Source of the DNA: Desulfobacteraceae bacterium
GTDB taxonomy: Bacteria > Desulfobacterota > DSM-4660 > Desulfatiglandales > JALVMZ01
Direction: 5' to 3'
DNA: 8,387 nucleotides
NCBI GenBank assembly: GCA_027032655.1
Contig: JALVMZ010000633.1
Location: forward strand, 1 to 8,387
This document shows, piece after piece, positions 1-6,922 of this stretch; the first letter of the stretch is position 1, and each line of letters opens with the position of its first letter. The position numbers and the translations under genes were made by a program. The notes under the pieces were generated by a model that was not told where the DNA came from, did no database searches, and worked only from the letters and a program-made list of their open reading frames with translations.

Positions 1-693
1 ATTAATCTCCATATAAAACAGGGAGAATTTACCGCTATAATAGGCCCAAATGGTGGAGGAAAGACAACACTCCTTAATATAATGCTTGGGATTCTTAAGC
101 CTGATAGAGGAACGGTTAAAATCCTTGGTTCACCTCCCCACGAAGCAAATCACAGAATAGGATATGTGCCTCAGGGTATTGACATAAAAAGGAGATTTCC
201 CATTTCAGTTATGGATGTGGCATTGATGGGGCGTCTATCTCGCTCAAAGCCTGGTAGGGGCTATAAGATGCAGGACAGGGAAAAAGCTGAAGATGTCCTT
301 AAGATGGTTGGTTTGTGGAATTATAGGTATGAGCCAATATATACACTCAGCGGGGGCCAGCTACAGAGACTTTTTATTGCCCGAGCACTCGCAACAGACC
401 CTGAGATACTCTTTCTTGATGAGCCCACATCCCATGTGGACCCTGAATTTCAAATAGACCTCTATGATTTTCTGAAAGAATTAAATAAGAGGGTTACCAT
501 TATTGTAATTACCCATGATATAGGAGTGGTATCAAGGTATATTAAATCCATTGCATGTGTGAATAGACATCTGATATTTCATGAAGAAGGGAAGATTACC
601 AGAGAGATGATAGATATGGCCTACAGGTGTCCCGTAGATCTTGTGGCCCATGGTCTGCCTCATAGGGTCCTGCCAGAACATGAGAGGGAGTGA
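1..693 (+). CDS. znuC: Zn/Mn-family ABC transporter ATP-binding protein (5' partial)
   Basis: This is the cytoplasmic ATPase of a metal-chelate ABC importer, expected to drive uptake of zinc or manganese through the permease encoded next. The frame is open from base 1, so the start and roughly the first 30 residues lie outside the window. Visible in order, counted from the first codon in the window: Walker A GPNGGGKTT (15-23), Q-loop YVPQ (55-58), signature LSGGQ (116-120), Walker B ILFLDEP with the catalytic Asp-Glu, D-loop SHVD, and H-loop VITHD. The stretch after the Q-loop (FPISVMDVALMGR) is typical of the zinc/manganese/iron-chelate family. The stop is one base before the permease ATG, so the pair is almost certainly co-transcribed. 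The metal cannot be told from this subunit; the substrate-binding protein is not in the window. The family is firm, the zinc assignment moderate. Confidence 0.9.
   Translation: MNLHIKQGEFTAIIGPNGGGKTTLLNIMLGILKPDRGTVKILGSPPHEANHRIGYVPQGIDIKRRFPISVMDVALMGRLSRSKPGRGYKMQDREKAEDVLKMVGLWNYRYEPIYTLSGGQLQRLFIARALATDPEILFLDEPTSHVDPEFQIDLYDFLKELNKRVTIIVITHDIGVVSRYIKSIACVNRHLIFHEEGKITREMIDMAYRCPVDLVAHGLPHRVLPEHERE
684..690 (+). promoter_or_regulatory. Ribosome binding site deciding the permease start
   Basis: GAGGGAG lies inside the last codons of the ATPase gene, 4-6 bases before the ATG at 695. It supports that ATG rather than the in-frame ATG at 641, which would give a 50-base overlap and a hydrophilic 18-residue extension not expected in this family. 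Confidence 0.6.
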
Positions 694-694
694 A

Positions 695-1525
695 ATGTGG
701 GAAGCTTTACAATTTGAGTTCATGAGGAATGCTGTTTTTGCTGGAATTATTGTTAGCATAATATGTGGTATCCTGGGGACATTAATAGTGGTAAACAGGC
801 TGGTTTTTATATCAGGGGGAATAGCCCATGCCGCATATGGCGGGATAGGTATTGCGGTTTACTGTGGTATTTCACCATATATGGGGGCAGGAGTCTTTAC
901 ATTAATAATTTCCATAATTATGGGGCTGATTAATATAAAACATAAAGATAGGGCTGATACAATCATAGGCATAATGTGGGCAATAGGTATGGCAATAGGT
1001 ATTATTATGATTGATCTTTCACCCGGTTATAATGTGGATATAATGGGTTACCTGTTCGGCAGTATAATGAGTGTTTCCAGCATGGACCTCCTTTATATGT
1101 TATTGCTTTTAATGGTGATCATATCTCTGGTTAAGATTTTCTATAAGGAGTTCCTTGCCCTGTCTTATGATGAAGAGTTTGCATTTGTTGTGGGAGTCCC
1201 TGTTAAGGCCCTTTATCTCCTTTTACTCGCCATGATAGGTCTTTCAGTTGTGATAATAATAAGGGTGGTGGGATTGATCCTTGTAATTGCATTTCTTACC
1301 ATCCCACCTTATATTGCTGAGAAACATACCACATCTCTTTCAAAGATGATGGTCCTTTCTGCATTGCTTGGAATACTTTTCAGTCTTATTGGCCTCTGGC
1401 TCTCCTATAAATGGAATATTACTGCAGGCGCCACAATCATCCTGATAGCTGGAGTGGCGTTCTTTCTTTCTCTCTTGGTCGAACCCTATAAGGGTGGAAC
1501 CTCCTTAGAGGATATCACTGAATAA
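695..1525 (+). CDS. znuB: Zn/Mn-family ABC transporter permease
   Basis: This is the integral membrane subunit of the metal importer, forming the channel served by the preceding ATPase. The 276-residue product is of normal length and almost entirely hydrophobic, with about eight or nine membrane segments. Family features include an early NRLVFISGGIAHAAYGG segment, the inter-helix stretch SYDEEFAFVVGVPVK, which resembles the ATPase-contacting region, and the conserved RVVGLILVIAFLTIPPYIAE block followed by GLWLSYKWNITAGATIIL near the C-terminus. I chose the ATG at 695 because of its Shine-Dalgarno match and because it starts one base after the upstream stop. The gene ends one base before the stop of the convergent minus-strand gene. 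Zinc versus manganese specificity is not resolved, and the gene name follows the closest-looking family. Confidence 0.88.
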   Translation: MWEALQFEFMRNAVFAGIIVSIICGILGTLIVVNRLVFISGGIAHAAYGGIGIAVYCGISPYMGAGVFTLIISIIMGLINIKHKDRADTIIGIMWAIGMAIGIIMIDLSPGYNVDIMGYLFGSIMSVSSMDLLYMLLLLMVIISLVKIFYKEFLALSYDEEFAFVVGVPVKALYLLLLAMIGLSVVIIIRVVGLILVIAFLTIPPYIAEKHTTSLSKMMVLSALLGILFSLIGLWLSYKWNITAGATIILIAGVAFFLSLLVEPYKGGTSLEDITE

Positions 1526-1526
1526 A

Positions 1527-1979
1527 TCACATATAACCTGAGCCAGCTATATCCATATGGTAGTGCATTTTAAGTAATCTTGTGGATACAAGAATAGCAA
1601 TTTGCTTCATAAACATATATGCAAGGCGATAGTCCCTCTCAAGCACTTTTTCCATCTTATCAACTGGAATGGCACATATCTGGGAATCATCAACCGCCTT
1701 TGCTGAAGAGTGGAATTTCCCTGTTATCATAGATGAAAGAGCAAATGCCTCACCTGGATATATGGTATGAAAGGGAATGAGTTGAGTCCTTTTTGTAGTC
1801 ATAATATCAACTCTCCCCTTCATGAGTATGGCAAGGCTATGGGCATCATCATCCATCTCAAAGATTATGTCGTTTGCCTTGTATGAAATGACAGTGCTTG
1901 CTTTTGCCAGCTCCTCTTTGAACTCCTCTGGAAATTCCTTAAATATTTTACATACCCTAATTATTTCAATTGGTTCCAT
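1527..1979 (-). CDS. Stand-alone cyclic-nucleotide-binding-fold protein, last gene of the rnf operon
   Basis: The 150-residue protein consists of one CRP/FNR-type cNMP-binding beta-roll (about residues 12-115) and a C-terminal helix. There is no helix-turn-helix domain, so it is not a conventional CRP-like transcription factor. The phosphate-binding cassette is recognisable as PGEAFALSSMITGKFHSSAKA: Gly76 and Glu77 are kept, but the arginine that contacts the cyclic phosphate in CRP (the R of RSA) aligns with Ser91. Classical cAMP binding is therefore doubtful. The start has a strong Shine-Dalgarno (AAGGAG, 1984-1989) and follows the rnfB stop by 29 bases, so it is probably co-transcribed with rnf. 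It may be a sensor or allosteric partner, but its role and ligand are unknown. The fold is confident; no specific function can be given. Confidence 0.8.
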   Translation of the reverse strand: MEPIEIIRVCKIFKEFPEEFKEELAKASTVISYKANDIIFEMDDDAHSLAILMKGRVDIMTTKRTQLIPFHTIYPGEAFALSSMITGKFHSSAKAVDDSQICAIPVDKMEKVLERDYRLAYMFMKQIAILVSTRLLKMHYHMDIAGSGYM

Positions 1980-2008
1980 AAGTCTCCTTCATTTTTTGAT
2001 ATTCAAAA

Positions 2009-4123
2009 TCAGGCTGCTTTTCTGAGAAAGTCTCTTGATTGGGATTCATAATGAGGCCTGAAACAATAAAATCCACAGTTTAGACATCTCCTTGCAGCCC
2101 TTATTGCCTGTTCTTCACTCAAGCCAAGATTCACCTCATTCCAGTTCTTTTTTCTATCTGATACCTTGAGCCTCGGCATTATCTCCCTTGGAATCTTGGG
2201 AACCTTTCTCAACTCTTCTCTCTCAACCAGGTCAAGGGCCTTTCTTCTCAAATTAGGTGGAGGTTCAACAATACCACTAAAGTCCTCTTTATCTTTGTTC
2301 AGTAAATAATGGTGAATAGCCCAGGCCGCCTTTCTCCCACCTGCAATTGCCTGAATTGCTATGTTGGGACCTGTGGTTATCTCCCCGGATGCAAAGATAT
2401 GAGGGATATTGGTCTGCATTGTGTCCTGGTTCACAACAAGTGTTCCTCTGGGAGTAAGCTCAAGTTTAGAAAGGGCTTCACTGTGTTTAATGAAGTCGAT
2501 GTCCGTTCCCTGTCCGATTGTCACAATAACATTGTCTGCTTCGATGGTCATCAATTGTGATTCATCATATTTGGGATTAAATCTGCCTGATTCGTCAAAG
2601 ACCGATATGCATTTTTTAAACTCAACTGCCGTTACCCTGCTGTCCTTCCCCAATATCCTGTTTGGCCCCCAGCTGTTATGTAAGATGACCCCTTCTGCAA
2701 GAGCATCATGAATCTCATGCTCCCATGCGGGCATCTCGTCCCTCTTTTCTAAACATAGCATGTGGACCTCTTCCACCCCACTGAGACGAATCGCTGATAA
2801 GGCCACATCTATGGCCACATTGCCTCCTCCAATCACTATTATCTTTTTACCCAATCTGATTTCCTTACCAAGCTGAATATCTCTTAAAAATTCGACCCCT
2901 GCCAGGACACCTTCAAGCTGCTCTCCTTCCACCCTTGTCCATAATGGCCTTGGAGTCCCTGTGGCAACAAATATGGCCTCAAAGCCGTCCTGTATAAGAG
3001 ATTCATATGTTACATCTTTCCCAAAATCCACATTTACCTTTGACTCGATACCGATTGAGAGCATTCCCTCAATCTCCCAGTCTAATATCTTCTTGGGAAG
3101 GCGGTATTCAGGTATCCCATACCGCAAGGCTCCCCCAAGCTTGGGCATCCTTTCGAATATTACAGGAGAATGCCCCAGCCTCCTGAGATAATGGGCACAT
3201 GTAAGGCCTGCCGGCCCCCCACCAATTATTGCTACTTTATGTCCTGTATCAGGATGGACAAATACCGGGGTGTATTTGCCTGACAGATATTCACGGTCAG
3301 CAACAAACCTCTTTAAATCGTTAATATTAACTGCTTCATCCACATCATTTCTTCTGCATGCATCTTCGCATGGGGCAGGGCACACCCTACCAATTGACAG
3401 AGGCATTGGATTGTGCTCTTTTATCACTCTGAGGGCATCTTCAAAATTCCCTTCTGCAATAAAATTTAGATATCTTGGTATATTAATCTGTGTGGGACAG
3501 GTTGCCTGACAGGGAGCCACACATTGATCAAGCTGGTTCCAATGAAGTATCTTTTTACTCTCAGAGACGACTCTCATTACATGTTTTGGACACATCTTCT
3601 CGCATGTTCCACAGCCAGTACACCTTTTATAGTCAATTTCAGGAAGAAAACTCTTGCCCATGGTAATGGCATCAAAGGGGCATGTTTTTTCACATGTGCC
3701 AAACCCGAGACATGAGAATTCACATACACTCGGACCTTCGCCAATCATATATGCAGCCCTGCAGTCCAGAACTCCATGATAGTTATAAAGGGTAGGGTCA
3801 TATAGTCTTCCTCCCCTGCAGTTTCTTTCAGAGAATTCTACTTCTCTATATTCCACCGGGAGGCCCATTACCTGTGCAACCATCTCTGCAGATTCAGGAC
3901 CACCCGCAATGCACACACTAACAGGTGCCTTTCCTGCAACCACGGCATTTGCAGCAGCATTGCATCCCGGATATCCACATCCACCACAGTTGGCTCCTGC
4001 AAGGCAGTCTTCTACCAGTTCAACCCTTGGGTCCACATAAACATAAAAGATCTTTGACGCAATACTTAACATGAGTGCTGAAAGAAACCCTAAACCTGCC
4101 AGAACAAGGCCTGCTGTTAGCAT
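2009..4123 (-). CDS. rnfB: RnfB fused to a GltD/NfnB-like FAD-NAD(P)H oxidoreductase
   Basis: This 704-residue, multi-cofactor membrane-anchored subunit is more than twice the usual RnfB length. Residues 1-190 are a complete RnfB: an N-terminal membrane helix (3-25), a C-x2-C-x4-C-x16-C cluster (C46, C49, C54, C71), then two ferredoxin-type motifs (C134/C138/C144/C148 and C168/C171/C174/C178). Residues 191-704 match the glutamate synthase small subunit/NfnB family: C201/C205/C209 and C248/C252/C256 for two Fe-S clusters, an FAD site GGGPAG (301-306), GGALRYGIPEYRLPK (330-344), a second Rossmann motif GGGNVAID (432-439), and the FAD-closing segment ASGEITTGP (578-586), with Glu where the family usually has Asp. 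A short C-terminal C680-x2-C683-x3-C687 motif follows. RnfB normally exchanges electrons with ferredoxin; the added module predicts direct use of NAD(P)H. The start has a Shine-Dalgarno (AGGGAG), and the N-terminus matches the family. The domain calls are secure; the physiological direction is unknown. Confidence 0.92.
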   Translation of the reverse strand: MLTAGLVLAGLGFLSALMLSIASKIFYVYVDPRVELVEDCLAGANCGGCGYPGCNAAANAVVAGKAPVSVCIAGGPESAEMVAQVMGLPVEYREVEFSERNCRGGRLYDPTLYNYHGVLDCRAAYMIGEGPSVCEFSCLGFGTCEKTCPFDAITMGKSFLPEIDYKRCTGCGTCEKMCPKHVMRVVSESKKILHWNQLDQCVAPCQATCPTQINIPRYLNFIAEGNFEDALRVIKEHNPMPLSIGRVCPAPCEDACRRNDVDEAVNINDLKRFVADREYLSGKYTPVFVHPDTGHKVAIIGGGPAGLTCAHYLRRLGHSPVIFERMPKLGGALRYGIPEYRLPKKILDWEIEGMLSIGIESKVNVDFGKDVTYESLIQDGFEAIFVATGTPRPLWTRVEGEQLEGVLAGVEFLRDIQLGKEIRLGKKIIVIGGGNVAIDVALSAIRLSGVEEVHMLCLEKRDEMPAWEHEIHDALAEGVILHNSWGPNRILGKDSRVTAVEFKKCISVFDESGRFNPKYDESQLMTIEADNVIVTIGQGTDIDFIKHSEALSKLELTPRGTLVVNQDTMQTNIPHIFASGEITTGPNIAIQAIAGGRKAAWAIHHYLLNKDKEDFSGIVEPPPNLRRKALDLVEREELRKVPKIPREIMPRLKVSDRKKNWNEVNLGLSEEQAIRAARRCLNCGFYCFRPHYESQSRDFLRKAA

Positions 4124-4141
4124 AATAATTACTCCCTAAGA

Positions 4142-4738
4142 TTATTTAACCATTCCTGCAAAACCAAAAAATGAGAGGGACAACAGCCCGGCAGTAAACA
4201 GTCCAATGGCTGTCCCTTTCATAAAACCTGGAAGGCTTGATACTTCAAGCTGCTCTCTGATTCCTGTAAATAGTATGAGTGCAAACCCATATCCCACTGC
4301 TGATGCAAAAGAAAACACAGCAGTCTGTAAAAAATTAAAGCCTTCTCTTATATTTATCACTGCAACACCAAGCACAGCGCAGTTAGTGGTAATTAGTGGT
4401 AAAAAGATACCAAGCGCCTGATAGAGGGCAGGGGATGTCTTCTGTAAGAACATCTCCACAAGCTGAACCAGGGCCGCTATCACAAGAATAAAGAATATTG
4501 TCTGCATGTATTCCAAGTGAAAAGGAATAAGTATATATTCCTGGACTATCCATGTTATTATTCCCGCCATGGTCATAACGAATGTAACTGCCATGGCCAT
4601 GCCCGTTGCAGTATCCATTCTTCTTGAGGTTCCTAAGAAGGGGCAGTTCCCGAGAAACCTTGTAAGTAGAATATTATTTACAAAAATGGCCCCTATTATG
4701 AGGAGTATGTAATCAGAAAATGTCCAGGCCTCATGCAT
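4142..4738 (-). CDS. rnfA: Rnf complex membrane subunit RnfA
   Basis: RnfA is one of two homologous six-helix membrane subunits. In solved Rnf/Nqr structures, RnfA and RnfE together hold a [2Fe-2S] cluster in the membrane that passes electrons between the cytoplasmic and outer sides. The 198-residue length is normal. The ligand-bearing motifs are intact: NNILLTRFLGNCPFLG with Cys32 and PLITTNCAVLGVA with Cys120. The gene sits 16 bases after rnfE, with a strong Shine-Dalgarno (AAAGGAGG, 4746-4753) in the gap, and 18 bases before rnfB. I see no unusual substitutions in the cluster-binding halves, so this part of the electron path looks conventional. The identification is very secure. Confidence 0.96.
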   Translation of the reverse strand: MHEAWTFSDYILLIIGAIFVNNILLTRFLGNCPFLGTSRRMDTATGMAMAVTFVMTMAGIITWIVQEYILIPFHLEYMQTIFFILVIAALVQLVEMFLQKTSPALYQALGIFLPLITTNCAVLGVAVINIREGFNFLQTAVFSFASAVGYGFALILFTGIREQLEVSSLPGFMKGTAIGLFTAGLLSLSFFGFAGMVK

Positions 4739-4754
4739 GTTCTATCCTCCTTTC

Positions 4755-5351
4755 TCAGGTAACCTTACCCCTGCTTATGATATTCATTGCACCCAGCAGA
4801 AGTCCGAGACAAACAAATGCTCCAGGAGGTTTTATCAGGAAAGAAAAGGGCATAAAATCTGCTCCCATGACATGATAACCAAATATAGTTCCCGAACCCA
4901 ATAACTCTCTTATACTTCCAAGCACAGTAAGGGAGAGGGTAAATCCCAGTCCATGTCCGAGTCCATCCATTATGGAGTTGATTATTGGTTTTTTTGATGC
5001 AAAGGCCTCTGCTCTACCAAGTATAATACAGTTTACCACGATAAGAGGTATAAATATTCCCAGGACTATATAAAGTCTGTAGAAATACGCCTGCATGAAA
5101 AGTTCCACTATCACCACAAATGAGGCAATTATCACGATATATGAGGCAATTCTCACCTTTTTGGGTATCAAAGAACGAATGGCCGAGATGAGAGCATTGG
5201 AACATGTAAGCACAAAGGTGGTTGCAAGTCCCATCCCTATCCCATTATCTGCTGCAGTTGTTACTGCAAGGGTAGGGCACAGTCCCAGCACAAGCCTAAA
5301 TGGAGGTATGTCCTCCCAGAGCCCTCTTATAAAATCCTTCCATGCAGACAT
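4755..5351 (-). CDS. rnfE: Rnf complex membrane subunit RnfE
   Basis: RnfE is the homologous partner of RnfA, with about six membrane helices, and supplies the other two ligands of the intramembrane [2Fe-2S] cluster. The 198-residue product carries LVLGLCPTLAVTT (Cys25) and FIPLIVVNCIILGRAEAFA (Cys108), both hallmarks of the family. The first motif is preceded by PPF rather than the more usual NPV, a minor change. The gene starts 13 bases after rnfG; its Shine-Dalgarno GAGGAG overlaps the rnfG stop codon, which suggests translational coupling. The identification is very secure. Confidence 0.96.
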   Translation of the reverse strand: MSAWKDFIRGLWEDIPPFRLVLGLCPTLAVTTAADNGIGMGLATTFVLTCSNALISAIRSLIPKKVRIASYIVIIASFVVIVELFMQAYFYRLYIVLGIFIPLIVVNCIILGRAEAFASKKPIINSIMDGLGHGLGFTLSLTVLGSIRELLGSGTIFGYHVMGADFMPFSFLIKPPGAFVCLGLLLGAMNIISRGKVT

Positions 5352-5364
5352 AATCTATTTCTCC

Positions 5365-5961
5365 TCATGACTTTAGTGCATCCAGTATGGTCTTTTTATT
5401 CTTATGAAATAGTTCGATTCCCTTTCTTACCGCACTTATCACACCTTGAGAAGTTATTGTTGCACCTGTGATGGCGTTTATCTTCCCTCCGTTATCCTTA
5501 AGTGCCACATCCTTTAATGATAGGCCTGAAAACTGCTTGTAGAACTCTGGTTCCACCGCCCTTGCACCCAGACCGGGGGTCTCAGAGTGTGTCATTACCC
5601 TCATGCCCAATAGCTTTTCGGATTTAATTTCAATACCTATCATTATTCCAAGTTTGCCATGATATCCACGACCAGAGACTTCAAATGCAACAGCAAAAGG
5701 TTTACCATTTTTTTTGGCCGGGAAAAGGGATTTATGTATTAAAGTGCCATCAGGTGATTTTAATGATACATCCTTTTTATAATCTTTTATAGGATCATTA
5801 TCATAATCAGTTAATATTGAGAGGATGGCAGGACCTTTTACAAATTTGAGTCTTGAATATTCTATTGGTTCACGGGTTACACTCTCAACCAGACTGAGAG
5901 TAAGCCCCATAACAAATGAGATAACTGTAAGGACAACAATCATTCTTATTATCTCTTTCAA
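5365..5961 (-). CDS. rnfG: Rnf complex covalent-FMN subunit RnfG (likely TTG start)
   Basis: RnfG is a single-pass membrane protein whose outer domain carries FMN attached to a threonine by the ApbE flavin transferase. An N-terminal membrane helix is followed by the conserved block HSETPGLGAR and the flavinylation motif INAITGATIT near the C-terminus, where the Thr of TGAT is the expected attachment point. I prefer the TTG at 5961. It has AGGAG seven bases upstream (5969-5973), starts one base after the rnfD stop (TAA-C-TTG), and yields an N-terminus beginning KEIIRM, like the MKEII typical of the family. The ATG at 5979 would add six residues (MERRDN) and has no convincing ribosome site. No apbE gene is in the window. 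The family call is secure; the start is probable. Confidence 0.9.
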   Translation of the reverse strand: MKEIIRMIVVLTVISFVMGLTLSLVESVTREPIEYSRLKFVKGPAILSILTDYDNDPIKDYKKDVSLKSPDGTLIHKSLFPAKKNGKPFAVAFEVSGRGYHGKLGIMIGIEIKSEKLLGMRVMTHSETPGLGARAVEPEFYKQFSGLSLKDVALKDNGGKINAITGATITSQGVISAVRKGIELFHKNKKTILDALKS

Positions 5962-5962
5962 G

Positions 5963-6922
5963 TTATCTCTCCTTTCCATAAGGTCTGGATTTTATCTTAC
6001 TCAAAAGAGGGGATATGCTGTTTCCGAGCAATATTGCAAATGCAACACCATCTGGATATCTTCCCCATATTCTAATCAGGATAATAAGTGATCCACATAT
6101 TATACCAAATATCAGCTTTCCCCAGCGAGTCACCGGGGAAGTTACAGGATCTGTTGCAAGAAAAAAGCCTCCCAGTATTGTGCTGCCTGTAATTAAATGA
6201 TATATTGGATTTATATGTTGCGTGTTATTTGAAAGCCACAGGATCAGACTGAATAGGAATATACTTCCAAAATATCCCAAGGGAATTTGCCAGGGAATAA
6301 CCCTTTTCAAAAGAAGATATGCTCCACCTGCTATAAGCGCAAGTGCACATGTAGTTCCAATTCCTCCTGGTTGTTTCCCGATTAGCAGGTCCATGATATG
6401 ATAGTTATAGTCCAGGAATGCTTCTATACCATCAAACTTGAAAACCCATAATGGATGGTCAGGGATCATCCCTCCCTTTGGTTCAATCCAGAATGTAATA
6501 GTATTAGGCCATGAGAGCCTGAGCATTACCCAGCCCACCAATGGAGGACAAAATGGATTGTTCCCTAACTCTCCGAAGATCATTTTTCCTGCAATAATTG
6601 CACAACCTGCTCCCACTACAAGCATCCACCAGGGGACAGTCGAAGGACAGAGAAATGCCAAGAGCAATCCTGTAAGCACTGCATGTCCATCTTTTATTAA
6701 GATTTCCCTTTTTAGAAATTTTTGCATGCCTGCTTCACAGAGAACTGCAGTAACCACAGAGATTAACATGTTTCTTAATGCATATATCCCGAAAAAGTAT
6801 GTTCCAATGAATATGGCAGGGATAAGCCCTATTAAGAAGTTGTAATTGATAGAAGAGACGGTTTTCTTGCAAATAATATGGGGAGGAAATGAGACATGTA
6901 ACTTCAAGGAATCAGTATTCAT
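5963..6922 (-). CDS. rnfD: Rnf complex membrane subunit RnfD lacking the usual flavinylation motif
   Basis: RnfD is a polytopic membrane subunit related to NqrB and thought to be part of the ion-translocating core. It normally holds a covalent FMN on a [ST]GATPL motif. The 319-residue product has the family's landmarks: KDGHAVLTGLLLAFLCPS, GKMIFGELGNNPFCPPLVGW, GKQPGGIGTTCALALIAGG, FFLATDPVTSPVT and YPDGVAFAILLGN. In the place where SGATPLA or TGATPLA is expected, between the ITFW segment and the IMDLLIGKQPGG segment (about residues 145-165), it instead reads EPKGGMIPDHPLWVFKFDG, with no flavinylation site. The N-terminal ATG overlaps the rnfC stop by 11 bases, with GAGGGA about ten bases upstream, so the two are translationally coupled. 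Membership is secure. Whether the subunit still binds a non-covalent flavin cannot be read from the sequence. Confidence 0.93.
   Translation of the reverse strand: MNTDSLKLHVSFPPHIICKKTVSSINYNFLIGLIPAIFIGTYFFGIYALRNMLISVVTAVLCEAGMQKFLKREILIKDGHAVLTGLLLAFLCPSTVPWWMLVVGAGCAIIAGKMIFGELGNNPFCPPLVGWVMLRLSWPNTITFWIEPKGGMIPDHPLWVFKFDGIEAFLDYNYHIMDLLIGKQPGGIGTTCALALIAGGAYLLLKRVIPWQIPLGYFGSIFLFSLILWLSNNTQHINPIYHLITGSTILGGFFLATDPVTSPVTRWGKLIFGIICGSLIILIRIWGRYPDGVAFAILLGNSISPLLSKIKSRPYGKER
5969..5973 (-). promoter_or_regulatory. Ribosome binding site favouring the rnfG TTG start
   Basis: On the minus strand AGGAG within GAAAGGAGAG lies at the end of rnfD, seven bases before TTG at 5961. The ATG at 5979 is preceded only by ATCCAGACCTT, which has no good anti-16S match. 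Confidence 0.6.

Noticed and set aside
641..694. Earlier ATG at 641 as the start of the permease
   Set aside because: It would overlap the ATPase gene by about 50 bases and add a non-family 18-residue extension. The ATG at 695 has a better-placed ribosome site and the usual near-abutting spacing.
2309..3715. Several plus-strand open frames of 60-100 codons inside rnfB
   Set aside because: They are antisense to a long conserved multi-domain gene, have no family resemblance and no consistent ribosome sites. They are chance frames opposite coding sequence.
6175..6189. TGST near residue 246 of RnfD as a replacement flavinylation site
   Set aside because: It sits in the position of the conserved TGG-x-x-LGAFFMATD segment of RnfD, lacks the GAT core, and is in a different part of the protein from the normal FMN site.
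6438..6845. A 135-codon plus-strand open frame opposite rnfD
   Set aside because: RnfD is clearly conserved over the same bases on the other strand. The plus-strand product has no recognisable motif, and its length is explained by the composition of the membrane-protein gene.
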